Part shown: piece by piece, positions 43,895 to 54,739 of the stretch
Layout of the letters: each line of letters starts with the position of its first letter
Numbering within the stretch: position 1 is the first letter of the stretch
Assembly: GCA_946902875.1 (NCBI GenBank)
Contig: OX336340.1
Span: forward strand, 21,963,566-22,027,565
Direction: 5' to 3'
Origin: Nematopogon swammerdamellus
Lineage: Eukaryota > Arthropoda > Insecta > Lepidoptera > Adelidae
DNA: 64,000 bases
Notes under the pieces: generated by a model
Seen by the model: only the letters and a program-made list of their open reading frames with translations
Databases searched by the model: none
Told to the model about the DNA's origin: nothing
Program-made: the position numbers and the translations under genes

Positions 43895-44587
43895 CTTAGA
43901 AATTATGTATGCGCTATTAGTCTCTCGGCGGCGCATATGCTTAAATGCGTATACGCGCGCAATTAAATCGCGCACGTGCTCACCAAATATTATTGTAATT
44001 AGAAGTTTATGTAATTATTCACCGCAGATTGCGGAGGTTTGGCTGCCAGCGTTGCGTGTTGCGGCGTGTTGCGGCGTGTCGGCGGTTCGGGTGAGATGAA
44101 GCGTGGCCGGCGAGAGTTCATAGACCTTAACTAACGTATGTTTCGTTGTTTTGCATATTCATTCATAATCGCGAACGGGTCTGTTTTGTTTTCATTGAAC
44201 GATTACATTAAGTGGATGCGGCGCGGCGCGGTATCACCGGCTCTTTATTCTATGTGATGATGATTAATTTAATAGTTTCATTTACATTTAATGAATAGTT
44301 GGGTTTTTGTTATTCTTTTTACTGTCAGATTACGCTTGGCTTTATTAGCCACTGTATAAACAACGATGAGAACAGATGTGTGGCCGCAGCGCGTGCTATT
44401 ATGATATGACTAACTGTCTCTGCTTGCATATTCAACACTCTTGTTTGTCATATGACGCGAATGTTACTGCATTTTATTTCACAGATATCGCAAAGCGAAA
44501 CTGAATTATTTTTGCCTTGCCACTTTTTGTATTGAATAATTTTTTTTTCTATTCTCCTTACATTTAGTTAGAGGATTTTTTTAAAAT
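43895..44587. other. No firm gene; weak exon candidate 44028-44090
   Basis: 44028-44090 sits between CACCGCAG and GTGAGA and reads IAEVWLPALRVAACCGVSAV R in phase 0 (21 codons). The GTTGCGGCGT repeats make it suspect. The remainder is AT-rich. Confidence 0.15.
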
Positions 44588-44957
44588 GTTTTTATGGAAA
44601 CTGACACGGTTGGCTACATCACCTACAACATCCGTTATGTCCGCCCATAACACCGGGTGAACTAGGTGCCATGTCAGTGCTCCCCTTCATTTAATGTCGG
44701 CTACACTGAACTGGACGAAAAACACGAACTATATACATAGCCGTTTCGACCGAGACGTTACATTCAGTGCGGTGGTAGCAACCCGGGCGGGATAAACCCT
44801 AAACTGTAAGGTAAGAAGGGAAGGGACCTACAGTTTAACGTGGAATCCGAACCACGGTCAGCCTCCAACGGTCGACCGGTCACCCATCCAAGTACTGACC
44901 GCGCTCAGGGTTGCTTTACAACAGTCGACCGACCGCACCACTGAGCTACCGAGACTG
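44588..44957 (-). mobile_element. SINE-A with H1 head, full length
   Basis: Tail at 44588, GAACTGGACGA site empty, GGAATCCGAACCACGGTCAG (B box), CACCCATCCAAGTACTGACC (5S-like), CTGAGCTACCGAG (A box). Confidence 0.92.
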
Positions 44958-45199
44958 GCTTAGGGTTAACCTCCAAATGTATACGTAATAGAAAACGATA
45001 TAATATCTTCAACTTTCAACGGAACAACGCGGATTGTGTGGCGATGGACGAGTCGGCGCAGATGGACGAAAACCATTTGATTTAACATTAATTTTAGTTT
45101 AAGTAATCATAATTTGTTTATAAATTCAACTAGTTAACCAAGCACTGAATTCTTCTATATATTATGAAATGATAATTCATAAAACAAAAGTTATTTAGT

Positions 45200-45852
45200 T
45201 TTAGGCATCATTCATCAAGAACCAAGGCAGTCCGCATTGCTCAGAAAATTAGCAAGCTCAAGTGGCAGTGGGTTGGGCAAATCTGTCGAAGACCCGACAA
45301 CTGCTAGGATTTTTTTTTTTTTTATGGATACTGACACGGTTGGCTACATCACCTACAACATCCGTGATGTAAGCCCATAACACCGGGTGAACTTGGTGCC
45401 ACGTCAGTGATTCCCTTCGGTCGTGCCGGCTACACTGAACTGGACGGAAAATACAAACTATTTACATAGCCGTTTCGACCGACCTTTAATTCAGTGCGGT
45501 GGTACCAACCCGGGCGGGTTAAACCCTACCACCTAGTAAAATAAGAAGGGAGTCATATCCCTTAGTCGCCTTTTACGACATACACGGGGAGAGATGCAGT
45601 GGGGCTATTCTTTTAAAGTACCGGCCCCACACGGTACATAGAGATAGACGATTAGATTGGATAGGATAGACGATTGCTCGAATGGAGGCCACGTACAAGC
45701 AAACGTAGCGTGGAACGCGCCCCGGCTAGGTGGACAGACGACCTAAAAAACTAGCCGGGAGTGGATGGATGAGAAGAGCGGAAGACCGCGTGTGGTGGCG
45801 TGCCTTAGGAGAGGCCTATGTCCAGCAGTGGACTGAGGCGTGCTGATGATGA
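45200..45852 (+). pseudogene. RTE-type LINE, C-terminal ORF, split by a SINE-A
   Basis: Before the SINE: IAQKISKLKWQWVGQICRRP. After it: RAPARWTDDL, a stop and frameshift, then GWMRRAEDRVWWRALGEAYV and QQWTEA. These are the K-W-x-W-G-H, G-R-P-x-x-R-W-x-D-D and E-A-Y-V-Q-Q-W landmarks of RTE-clade ORFs. A short GAT tail ends it. SINE-A (45310-45638) cuts between the first two landmarks. Confidence 0.8.
45310..45638 (-). mobile_element. SINE-A with H2 head, nested in an RTE relic
   Basis: T run, GACACGGTTGGCTACATCAC, GAACTGGACGG site empty, TTAAACCCTACCACCTAGTA and TACCGGCCCCACACGGTAC. Its presence inside the RTE ORF dates it after that LINE insertion. Confidence 0.92.
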
Positions 45853-45930
45853 ACGTTCACCCCTTTCATTATTTCAGACATATTCTGTATGTAAATCGTA
45901 TCTGCGGTCGGCGCGGTCTTGGCTTGACTA

Positions 45931-46265
45931 TTCCTCTCGAGGTCGAACTTGCGAGGAACTCTCGCAAGTTCGAATCCGGCCGACATGAACCAATGAGTTT
46001 TACACCTTCTGCTTCGCAGTTTGGAATCGGCCTAAAACTGTAGGTCCTTCCCTTGCCCCTGGCCTTACTACTTGGTAGCCTCAAATTTAGTCGACTGGGT
46101 TGGTACCATCGCACTGAATGAAAAATGGCCCCATAGCAGCCTCGGTTGTGTTCTCCTCTAGTTCAGTATTGTCAGCAATCCAGGAAAGTCTCCGGTATGG
46201 CACCTACCTTTACGGAGGTGATATTGACTAGCTTTAGCCCCTCTGACTAAGCCACCCATACCCTT
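45931..46265 (+). mobile_element. SINE-D with rearranged head
   Basis: The head is replaced by a hairpin GAACTTGCGAG/CTCGCAAGTTC whose right side leads into the B box (AAGTTCGAATCCGG). Body normal to CACCCATACCC. Confidence 0.75.
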
Positions 46266-46269
46266 AATT

Positions 46270-46443
46270 TGTTTACCTTTTCTATAGTTTATTATTTGTT
46301 ATTATATCCACCATAATAACATATATTGTGTGAAAATTGGCTACCGGCTACCTATTACGGTTCCAATGATACAGCAGTAGGACAGACAGACAGACGGCGT
46401 AGGCTTAGTAATAGGCTTCCGTACGGGATACGGAAACCTAAAA
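46270..46443 (-). mobile_element. Family B fragment
   Basis: TTATTATTTGTTATTATATC, TGTGAAAATTGGCTACCGGC, GGACAGACAGACAGACGGCG and GGGATACGGAAACCTAAAAA on plus. Confidence 0.8.
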
Positions 46444-46639
46444 ATATTCTATGTATAATCAAGGTGTTGGCCACATCGAGAGCTCGTGCAACAGCTACCA
46501 CATACATAGTCTAACTGAACGTATGAAAATTAACAAAAAGCAATCGGCAACTAGCGCTTATTTGCATCTGCGAATTGGATTAACTTTCTATCACCGTATT
46601 GGGTGCTCGGGTAGCGTAGAGACTAGATTGGAAGTATCG

Positions 46640-46990
46640 CTACATTTATTAAATCAAATCAAATCAAAATATACTTTATTGTACACCATAAAAAGGAACA
46701 CAACAGACGAGTTTAATGCAAGGTAGCATTCTTTACAAACTAACCTTTGGGATGTGGAGAAGCTGATAGGGCCTACAATGCAGTGCAAGAGAGAAGCGTG
46801 AAAAACAAAACTATTAAATAAATGGACACAAACAATAGGTACATAGATACATACATAAAATAAATACTATAAGGTACGTACATATTATATTTATGCATAA
46901 ACTACATATACATATGTAAACATATATTTTAAAATATATAACCATCTGAATAAAAGTTACAAGAACGTAATTTATATTTGTGGCTGTAAA
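46640..46990 (-). repeat. LINE 3' UTR in reverse (tail AAATC repeats)
   Basis: AAATCAAATCAAATCAAAAT then ATACTTTATTGTACACCATA. This is a LINE 3' end on the reverse strand; the AAATC repeat (also at 56.82 kb) is the tail. No ORF. Confidence 0.55.
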
Positions 46991-47038
46991 ATTATACACC
47001 TGTGTGAAATAAACCTAACCGAATCACCTAATAACTAA

Positions 47039-47346
47039 GCGGCGGGTGGCCGAATGGTTTGGGTTGGGCTTCTCATGCGAGAGGTCCGAGGTTCGATTCC
47101 GGTCGGCGTTTACCAATGAGTTTTTTCTAACGAAACAATTTACGTGCTGCTTCACCGTTCGGAACCGGTGTAAAACTGTAGGTCCTTTCCCATGCCCCTT
47201 ACTAGGTGGTAGGCTCAAATTGTAGCCGATTGGGTTGGTATCGCCGTATTGGATGTAAGATGGCCGCATAGCAGCCTCGGTTGTGTTTTCCTCTAGTCCA
47301 GTACAGCCAGCAATCCAGGTAAGTCTCCGGTGTGGCACCTACCTTC
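47039..47346 (+). mobile_element. SINE-D, intact head, 3' truncated
   Basis: GCGGCGGGTGGCCGAATGGT and CGAGGTTCGATTCCGGTCGG give the clearest A and B boxes. The body breaks off at GCACCTACCTTC. Confidence 0.88.
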
Positions 47347-48249
47347 TTTTACTTAAGAATCAGGCTTTGTCTGACCTTCCATTGGTCTATTGGGCACTGC
47401 CAAATGGTTTCTGAAAACATATTCTTAAAATGTCAAAATAACGTTTGCCAATCCGGTCATTCCTTCTCTTCTCGCCGCACCGTGGCGCTAGAGTGCAGTG
47501 CAATAATGATGGCATGTTTACGAGTTCCGTAGCACGGTGCGGCTCACTGGAGTCAGAGAGGGGCAGGCCGGTTAGTTTTTTAGAAAATACATTTATCAAC
47601 AGAAACACAGTCTCGTGGAGGTCTCCGCTTAGCTGACGAAGCGCGACGGACTAAGCACGTTACTATACTTGTATGTACACTCAATATGTGTTTTGATTTG
47701 ACTAATGCTGAAAACAAATATCAATAAGTAGACAAAGCAATGAAGAGATGCCCAGTATTTACGATTATTTTAGTGAAAACTCCTAAAGATAAAGTAACAA
47801 ACAAAAATATTGTTCAGTCTATAGAAAGAGTAGCTAGCTGGATAAACGTAGTTGTTTGATATAATTATCTTATCCGAATACTTAATCCGAAGCGTATAGT
47901 GAGTCGCCGACTGTGAGCTTGCTGACTGTTAGATATAAGAAGCGATTAGTCGGCCTCTGGTTATTGAGCTAAAAAGAGCATATGCATTGTGTAATTACAT
48001 TGTAACGTAGTAGTCTGAGGTATCCAGAGAGAGCGATACTGACTTGCGGCTCACTGGCGCTGTGCGCGTGCGAGTGAGCGGTTTTTACGCCCTAAATATT
48101 CACGTAGCCTTAAAACTCGCGACAGCAGGGCGAATTCGGACTCTTGCTCGAAATCAGGTACCATACTGAAGCGATCAAAAAGACATTTTCAATGTCAAAA
48201 ATATAATAAGTTGTCATTCCGGTATGTCTACGCTCACATTTGGGAAGAA
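47347..48249. other. No gene recognised
   Basis: Unique-looking sequence with overlapping short frames on both strands (47330-47640). None shows motifs. Confidence 0.35.
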
Positions 48250-48402
48250 GACGGTTCTTCCATCGGGTCATGTAGCAGGTGGGTGTTCGTTTCTGAACGT
48301 AGTGGTTGGTATTATGTTGTAACATACAACAGTACTAGCAGCACAACACCGATTATTCTGCTTACCCTGATTGACGGGATACAGCGTGCGGTATGTGGTA
48401 CG
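48250..48402 (+). mobile_element. SINE-C fragment, diverged
   Basis: TTCTTCCATCGGGTCATGTA, GCAGCACAACACCGATTATT and CTGATTGACGGGATACAGCG. Confidence 0.7.
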
Positions 48403-48612
48403 TGATGTTTATATGGTATGTATAGGAATGTTTTGTTTAATTCCATAGTACATAATATATTATTTTTAAAAGACTGTACCTACATATTGAAGCGTACGAG
48501 CGTTGTGTTCGTCGAACAAAAAAAAACCTCTCCATTTAAATCAAAATCGCCGATATTCGCTGAAAAACTGAACAGTAATAGACACCGACCACTCAGCCTC
48601 TAGACGCAACAA

Positions 48613-48825
48613 ATTAAAAAAAAAAACCGACACATTAACAAGCCTTAAAAACTTAAAAATAATTTCCGCTTAGTCAATTAGAGGCGCCGGACAGCGATGA
48701 TTAAAAAAAATTATACGATCCCTCCTCAAAATCACCGATTCACCCCTTAAAATGTTCGTAGTAAAAAATTGCTGAATCAGTCTTTTAGAATGGCAATGTG
48801 GAGGTATTAAGTCTTTGTAGTATTT
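48613..48825 (+). repeat. Repeat L, copy 1 (inverted partner at 51.0 kb)
   Basis: AATTAAAAA, AATTTCCGCTTAGTCAATTA, GAGGCGCCGG, TCACCGATTCACCCCTTAAA and AATGGCAATGTGGAGGTATT appear in the same order, reversed, at 51018-51212. Confidence 0.75.
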
Positions 48826-48954
48826 AAACAGAGCGCGCCAAAAGTTGAGCTTGCGCAGAAAGAAGCGGAGAGAGTCGGGAATGGAGCGATCCGACCGACG
48901 ACGGCCAATCGAACGCGGCGCTCAGCGGCGGCGCGTTTCGGTCTTCATGGCTAT

Positions 48955-49326
48955 GTTTTTTTTATGGATACTGACACGGTTGGCTACATCACCTACAACA
49001 TCCGTGATGTCAGCGCATAAAACCGGGTGAACTAGGTGCCATGTCAGTGCTTCCCTTCATTTCATGTCGGCTACACTAAACTGGACGGAAGACACGTACT
49101 ATTTACATAGCCATTTCGACCGAAGTTTCATTCAGTGTGGTGGTATCAACCCGGGCGGGATACACCCTACCACCTAGTAAGGTAGGAAGGGAAGGGACCT
49201 ACAGTTTTACGTGGAATTCGAACCACGGTCAGCCTCCAACGGTCGAGCGGTCACTCATCCAAGTACTGACCGCGCCCAGGTGTGCTTAACAACAGTCGAC
49301 CGACCGCAACACTGAGCTACGGAGGC
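48955..49326 (-). mobile_element. SINE-A with H1 head, full length
   Basis: T run, GATACTGACACGGTTGGCTA, AAACTGGACGG site empty, GGAATTCGAACCACGGTCAG, CACTCATCCAAGTACTGACC, CTGAGCTACGGAGGC. Confidence 0.92.
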
Positions 49327-49718
49327 GTTATATCCGCGTTATATGCGCTTTTAGCGCATACCAGTACTTAGACTAGTCTGTAGGTAGAGCGGTCAGTGTG
49401 TAGAGACAAATGCCGCTCTAAATGTTTCTAGTTCTCTCTACATAATAAGCAATTTTATGAACTTCAAGATGTAATAAGAAGATAGAATATTAATTTTGCA
49501 ACGAATAAAGGAAACATTAAATTGTTGTGTATTAGACATCAACGCTAGAGTTTTCTTTTTCTTCAATACAATTAATTTCGTGCAAGACACCTTGCATTTA
49601 CTACACATTTTGGCCTACTGTGTAGTTTCTATTAAACAATCAAACATTTTATTAAGTATTGAGAAAACTTTTATTAAATAATTTTTTTTTCTTACAGTGA
49701 ATTATTAGTATTGTAATA

Positions 49719-50051
49719 CCGTGTGGGGCCGGTACTTAAAAAGAATAGGCTCACTGCATCTCTCCCCGTGCATGTCGTAAAAGGCGACTAAGGGATAAGG
49801 ACATGATGCCGTGCTAAAGGGCGACAGGCTCGCCACCTCTCACCTTGGCATGGTACTTCCACCGAGTCATGCAGCAGGTGGGTCTTCGTGCCTTACTTGC
49901 TGCTTGATCGATTGAATCTTGTTCGAATAATTTGCGAAACGTGGTGGTCGGTGTTGTGCTGTAGTTTACCAGAGTTCTTGCAGCACAACACCGATTACTC
50001 TGCTTACCCCGATTGTCGGGATTCAGCGTGTGTGATATGTATGTATGTATG
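49719..50051 (+). mobile_element. SINE-C, full length, with 13-bp target duplication
   Basis: CCGTGTGGGGCCGGTACTTA (H2 head) to GTGTGATATGTATGTATGTA. TAGTATTGTAATA flanks it at 49706-49718 and 50052-50064. A recent, complete retroposed copy, useful as the reference for family length (333 bp). Confidence 0.95.
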
Positions 50052-50340
50052 TAGTATTGTAATAAAATGCTGTGCAAAAAAACCTATGCACTTTTTATTT
50101 CATACAAATCAAATTAATATAGAATTCGATTCGATTACTCTTATCAACACAATAATTATATATGTAGTTTTCCTTTATCCGCCACTGAAGAACGAGGCAC
50201 TTATTTAAATTTAATGTTTTTTATTGTTTAGTAAAATATAATTAACATGTTTTTATTATTATTTGATTAATATAGGAATATTTAAAGACAGTGTGTAGCC
50301 CTGTACATGAAAAAATATACCCAATGAAATTTTTTTATGT

Positions 50341-50639
50341 AACAGCCACCCGTCGTTTCTCCCACTGTATATCGTAAGGGAGACTAAAAGGTGCCGTGCT
50401 AAAGGGCGACAGGCCAGCCGTCTCTCAACTCAGCACGGCCCTTCCACTGTCATGCAGTAAGTAAGTATCTGTCATTTTGCCTTCTAGCTGGTTGATAATT
50501 TGTCTGATCCTAATATTTTGATAAACATGGTGGTATGTGTTGTGCTGTAATTCACCGAAGTTCTTGCAGCACAACACCGACTACTCTGCTTACCCCGATT
50601 GTCGGAATACAGCGTAAAGGAATGCATGTATGTATGTAA
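50341..50639 (+). mobile_element. SINE-C, old diverged copy
   Basis: CACCCGTCGTTTCTCCCACT, GGTGCCGTGCTAAAGGGCGA, GTGTTGTGCTGTAATTCACC, CCCGATTGTCGGAATACAGC and an ATGT tail. It lies 290 bp from the young copy, same strand. Confidence 0.8.
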
Positions 50640-51017
50640 TTATACATAGGAGTATTACATATGTACATTTTTTTATTTTGAGCGAATCTATAATAGCGTG
50701 TTTTGCTACTTGCTCAAAATGGTGAAACGTTGCCACCCGCAGTGCGCATGCGTGGATTTCCCACCATACACCCCGCCACGGTCGAGCCTCCACGTATCGG
50801 CGCTACTGAGGTGGAACCCTGTTGGCTACATAAATAAAATGAAGACTTCACATTAGTGCGAGAAAAACCGCGACCGATACGCCGCAACCCGACCCGCCAC
50901 GCTCCAATGGCGTTTTTAATTAACTGGAGCTTTTTCAGAGCCTTGGTACCCTCCTTTCATGTACGAATACCAGAATACGGGATATTCCTAGGTCATATAG
51001 AAGATATTATGAACATA
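50640..51017. other. No gene recognised
   Basis: GC-mixed sequence between SINE-C and repeat L. Confidence 0.4.
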
Positions 51018-51212
51018 ATATACCGCCACATTGTCATTCTAACAGACTGAATCAGCAATTACTACGAACATTTTAAGGGGTGAATCGGTGATATTGAGAG
51101 GTACCGTGTAATGTGTTTTAATTAGTGTACCCCCGGCGCCTTTAATTAACTAAGCACAAATTATTTTTTTACTTTTTAAGTGTTGTTGATGTTTCGGGGT
51201 TTTTTTAATTTG
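51018..51212 (-). repeat. Repeat L, copy 2 (reverse)
   Basis: TACCGCCACATTGTCATTCT, ATTACTACGAACATTTTAAG, GGGGTGAATCGGTGATATTG and GGCGCCTTTAATTAACTAAG are the reverse complement of copy 1 with substitutions. The pair brackets 2.2 kb. Confidence 0.75.
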
Positions 51213-51451
51213 AAATGTAACTTTATTTCAAGCTTTTTAAGAGATTGAATTTGATGAACTTGTAATAATTTGTTTTAGGTTAAGTTATAAGTACATAAAT
51301 TATAAATTATACATCTGATACATTTTATTCCGCAATTCATAATTCAGAAAACATTTCTACAATATCATCTGTCTTTAACGACAGCAATGACACAACAATT
51401 AATATAACTGATACTGTACCGGATGATTTACATAACAAACTGATTACAATC

Positions 51452-51634
51452 TTGAACAATAATGAGTGTAAACATTTTCGAACCATCTGTATAAATGCAC
51501 AGAGTCTTGAAGCCCACAAAGATGAATTTAACTTGACATTCGAAAATCTACCCTTGCATGCCATCGCGGTCACGGAATCCTGGCTCAAACATCCCTACCA
51601 TCCAGGCTATATAAACTCCCAGGCTTTACCCTAG
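51452..51634 (+). pseudogene. CR1-group LINE endonuclease N-terminus, frameshifted
   Basis: This frame holds the start of the endonuclease (INAQSLEAHKDEF, then AVTESWL with the catalytic-type Glu) but stops at 51632. The continuing frame is open from 51511 and picks up with LPGFTLVRHDR and RCRGGGVALYIRED. The break lies at about 51608-51612, GGCTATATAAACTCC, and fits a 2-base AT gain in a TATA tract. The ATG at 51452 is simply the first Met in this frame; the open frame extends upstream to 51299. Confidence 0.85.
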
Positions 51635-51750
51635 TCAGGCATGACAGGTTAAGGTGCCGCGGTGGGGGAGTCGCTTTATACATCAGAGAGGATTTCAAAC
51701 ATAAAGTATTATCCTTCTCAGACCAACATCACCAGGGACCTGAATACCTA

Positions 51751-54267
51751 ATGCTAGAAGTCACCGTTAATCGGGTTAAGCTGTTCCTTGCAGTAATATA
51801 TAGTCCCCCAAAAACTAATTATTTTATTGAACTCGAAAACGTCCTCTCTACGCATATACTCAATTACACTCACAGTATTATATTAGGCGATCTCAATACC
51901 TGTCTTTTAAAAAAGGATACTCGAGCTGCGAAACTCACTGAAATGATCCAGACGTTAAACCTAAACATAATTCCATATGGGCCCACATATCATCTACATT
52001 CGACGCACTCTCTCTTGGACGTTGGATTGGTATCATCAAAAGAGTCAGTAGTCGATTATGGGCAACTGAACGCACCAGCTTTCTCGCATCATGATTTGAT
52101 ATATTTAATTTACAAAATCAAAACTCCAAAACGTAAACCTAGATTTATCTATCAAAGAAATTTCAACAAAGTTAATAACGAAAAACTTCAGAATGATGCG
52201 AGGGAGATGTTATGGAATACTGTAGAGTCCATTGAAGGTATTGATAGCAAGGTGGGCCAGTTCAATGCGATGTTGCTTCGACTGTTCGACACACATGCTC
52301 CTATGGGCCGCATGAGACTAAAGCACAAGCCTGCACCTTGGATCACGGATGATGTAAGAAAGTTAATGGCTGCCAGAGATAAAGCGAAAGCCAAGCATAA
52401 TCAAAATCCTAACGCAGAAAATTGGGAAAATTATAAGCACTTGCGAAATAGTTGTACTCAAAAATGTCGCAATGCAAAGCGCGCACACATCTTCAACCGC
52501 GTTGCTAGCAATAGTGATGCTAACATCTGGTCCTTCCTAAAATCTGTGGGAGCGTGTGAGGATAAAAGCAGCCAGGATAAAGTACATATGAACCTAAATG
52601 ACTTAAATAGGCACTTTTGCACCCCCCCTGTTGTTCTTGATAATGAGGCTACAACGGAAGCCGTAGATGAAATTGAAAGCCAAGCTCAACTGCAGAACAT
52701 CTCAGGTTTCCAATTTAGAGAATGTTCACAGAAAGAGGTCATTGATGCCATCAAGTCTATCAAATCTAAATCTGTTGGAGCGGATGGCATAAGTCTGAAA
52801 ATGCTGATGATGGTTTTAAATTTAATTATCCCGACAATAACGCATCTTTTCAACAATTCACTCAAAACTGGTACTTACCCGGCGCTATGGAAGAGAGCTT
52901 TAATAACACCTCTGCCCAAAAAAGCTAAGGTAGAAAGTCCTAAGGACTTTCGACCAATCTCAATACTGCCAGTCCTCTCCAAAGTTCTAGAAAAGTTAGT
53001 ACATGTTCAGGTGTCCGAATACTTAGCAAGCAATGACTTACACGACCCTCTTCAATCAGGATTCCGTTCCGGACACAGCACAACAACTGCTCTATTGAAA
53101 GTAACAGAAGACGTCCGGAGCGCGATGAATGACAGAACGATAACAGTGCTAGTACTGCTGGACTTTAGCAACGCCTTTAATTCCGTGGACTATACGATAC
53201 TCCTAGCCCGGTTGCGGTCAATCAAGATGGCACAAGTTGTACTAACGTGGTTCGAAACATACCTGAAAGGTCGCAAGCAGAGCATCAATTGTAAAGATGG
53301 TGAAACGTCGAACTGGGAGGATATCGTCACCGGTGTCCCTCAGGGAGGCGTCTTATCTGCCTTGCTTTTCGCATTATTTATTAAAACAATCACTATTGGA
53401 CTCAGCTCTAAGTACCATATGTATGCGGACGACTTACAGATATATCTATCTGCTAAGCCTGACACGTTAAACACGGTAATTGCGCAACTAAATGAAGATT
53501 TAACTAAGATCTGCAAGTGGGCTCAACGATATGGGGTACTGATTAATCCAAGCAAGACGCAAGCAATAATGTTAGGAAGTGGAAAACTACTTGCGAAGGT
53601 TGACAGAACAGCACTTTTACCGCTCATGGTGGAGTCAACTCCCATTACATTTTCTAAATCGGTTAGAAACCTCGGCCTGTACCTAGATGAAAACCTCACA
53701 TGGCGGGAACATGTCAATATTATAACTAGAAGAGTATTTTCAAGTTTACACTCGATGCGTAAAATGCAGGACCTACTGCCAAGAAAAACCAAAATCATGC
53801 TTGCACAAGCATACTTATTGCCTATCATAGATTATGCGGACATTTGTTTCCTTGATCTAACATGTGAACTAGTAGACAAACTGGAAAGGGTGCAGAATGC
53901 CTGTATTAGGTACATTTACAATCTCAGGAAGTATGATCATGTCTCACACTATAGGAGGGAATTGGGTTGGCTCAGGATCCGTGACCGTCGTAATATGCAT
54001 ATTCTTTGCTTCTTGTACAAAAGTCTGAGTGATACAAAGATACCAGAGTACATACGAGAGATGATAGTTCCACTTTCACAGCATGGGCGACCACTAAGAT
54101 CCTCCGACACAGGAATTCTCCAAATCCCTAAGCACTGTTCACGCTTCATGAGCAGATCATATGCTGTGCAGGCTCCTCGACTTTGGAATGCACTGCCAAT
54201 CGAAATCAGAAGCGTGCCAAGGCTTGAATCGTTTAAAAATAAACTGAAGTCTCACTACCTCTGCTAA
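51751..54267 (+). CDS. LINE endonuclease/reverse transcriptase ORF (838 codons)
   Basis: Copies element RNA into DNA at a nicked target. Residues (from the ATG at 51751; the true start lies upstream in another frame): rest of endonuclease with GDLN at 46-49 and SHHDLI at 112-117, where many relatives have Ser-Asp-His. A basic linker is near 195-250. Reverse transcriptase: DFRPIS at 399-404, QSGFRSGHSTTTALL at 435-449, catalytic DFSNAF at 471-476, GVPQGGVLS at 528-536, YADD at 558-561. The C-terminal region ends with RLWNALP and FKNKLKSHYLC. All core catalytic residues are present and there is no internal stop, so the loss of function is confined to the upstream frameshift. It is the only long intact ORF in the window. 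Confidence 0.95.
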   Translation: MLEVTVNRVKLFLAVIYSPPKTNYFIELENVLSTHILNYTHSIILGDLNTCLLKKDTRAAKLTEMIQTLNLNIIPYGPTYHLHSTHSLLDVGLVSSKESVVDYGQLNAPAFSHHDLIYLIYKIKTPKRKPRFIYQRNFNKVNNEKLQNDAREMLWNTVESIEGIDSKVGQFNAMLLRLFDTHAPMGRMRLKHKPAPWITDDVRKLMAARDKAKAKHNQNPNAENWENYKHLRNSCTQKCRNAKRAHIFNRVASNSDANIWSFLKSVGACEDKSSQDKVHMNLNDLNRHFCTPPVVLDNEATTEAVDEIESQAQLQNISGFQFRECSQKEVIDAIKSIKSKSVGADGISLKMLMMVLNLIIPTITHLFNNSLKTGTYPALWKRALITPLPKKAKVESPKDFRPISILPVLSKVLEKLVHVQVSEYLASNDLHDPLQSGFRSGHSTTTALLKVTEDVRSAMNDRTITVLVLLDFSNAFNSVDYTILLARLRSIKMAQVVLTWFETYLKGRKQSINCKDGETSNWEDIVTGVPQGGVLSALLFALFIKTITIGLSSKYHMYADDLQIYLSAKPDTLNTVIAQLNEDLTKICKWAQRYGVLINPSKTQAIMLGSGKLLAKVDRTALLPLMVESTPITFSKSVRNLGLYLDENLTWREHVNIITRRVFSSLHSMRKMQDLLPRKTKIMLAQAYLLPIIDYADICFLDLTCELVDKLERVQNACIRYIYNLRKYDHVSHYRRELGWLRIRDRRNMHILCFLYKSLSDTKIPEYIREMIVPLSQHGRPLRSSDTGILQIPKHCSRFMSRSYAVQAPRLWNALPIEIRSVPRLESFKNKLKSHYLC

Positions 54268-54739
54268 TTTCTGAAATTTTTATGTAATGCAAATGATCAA
54301 AATCGACAAATAGTTGTAGGTGGGTAGTTCCCTGTGGGTAGTTTGATGGTTTTTTTTTTTTTTTTTTTTTTTGTTATGTTAGTCTTGCTGTTTCAAATTC
54401 AAAATTCAAATTTCAAATATTTTATTAATATTTATATTTTATTGTTTAATAATTGTAAATTTTGTATTGTTAATTTCTGCCACTAAATGAAGTCTGACCG
54501 CAAAAGAGATGTCAAATAAGCAGATTATATCACTTAGGAAGGGGGTAAGAGATTGCTCGTATGCAATACCCCTTGCCTTTTGAGTAAGTACCGTTACACC
54601 AGTCAGCAACAACATAAATCATGTAAATAAATGTAATGTTAGACTAAGTATTACTGCTCTGTATGCAAATGTTTATCGCACTCAATAAATGGTTTTTTAT
54701 TATTTTATTTTATTTATTAAATTAGTTTTGTAATAATAT

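Larger units (their letters stand above)
51299..54715 (+). mobile_element. CR1-group LINE, nearly intact
   Basis: Contains an apurinic-type endonuclease and a reverse transcriptase, then a 450-bp AT-rich 3' UTR ending CACTCAATAAATGG and a short ATTTT-rich tail. The coding frame is open from 51299; no ORF1 is present, so the element is 5' truncated or lacks it. Motif style (QSGFR-GHSTTTALL, GVPQGGVLS, YADDLQIY, RLWNALP) fits CR1/L2-like elements. One frameshift separates the endonuclease start from the rest. Confidence 0.9.
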
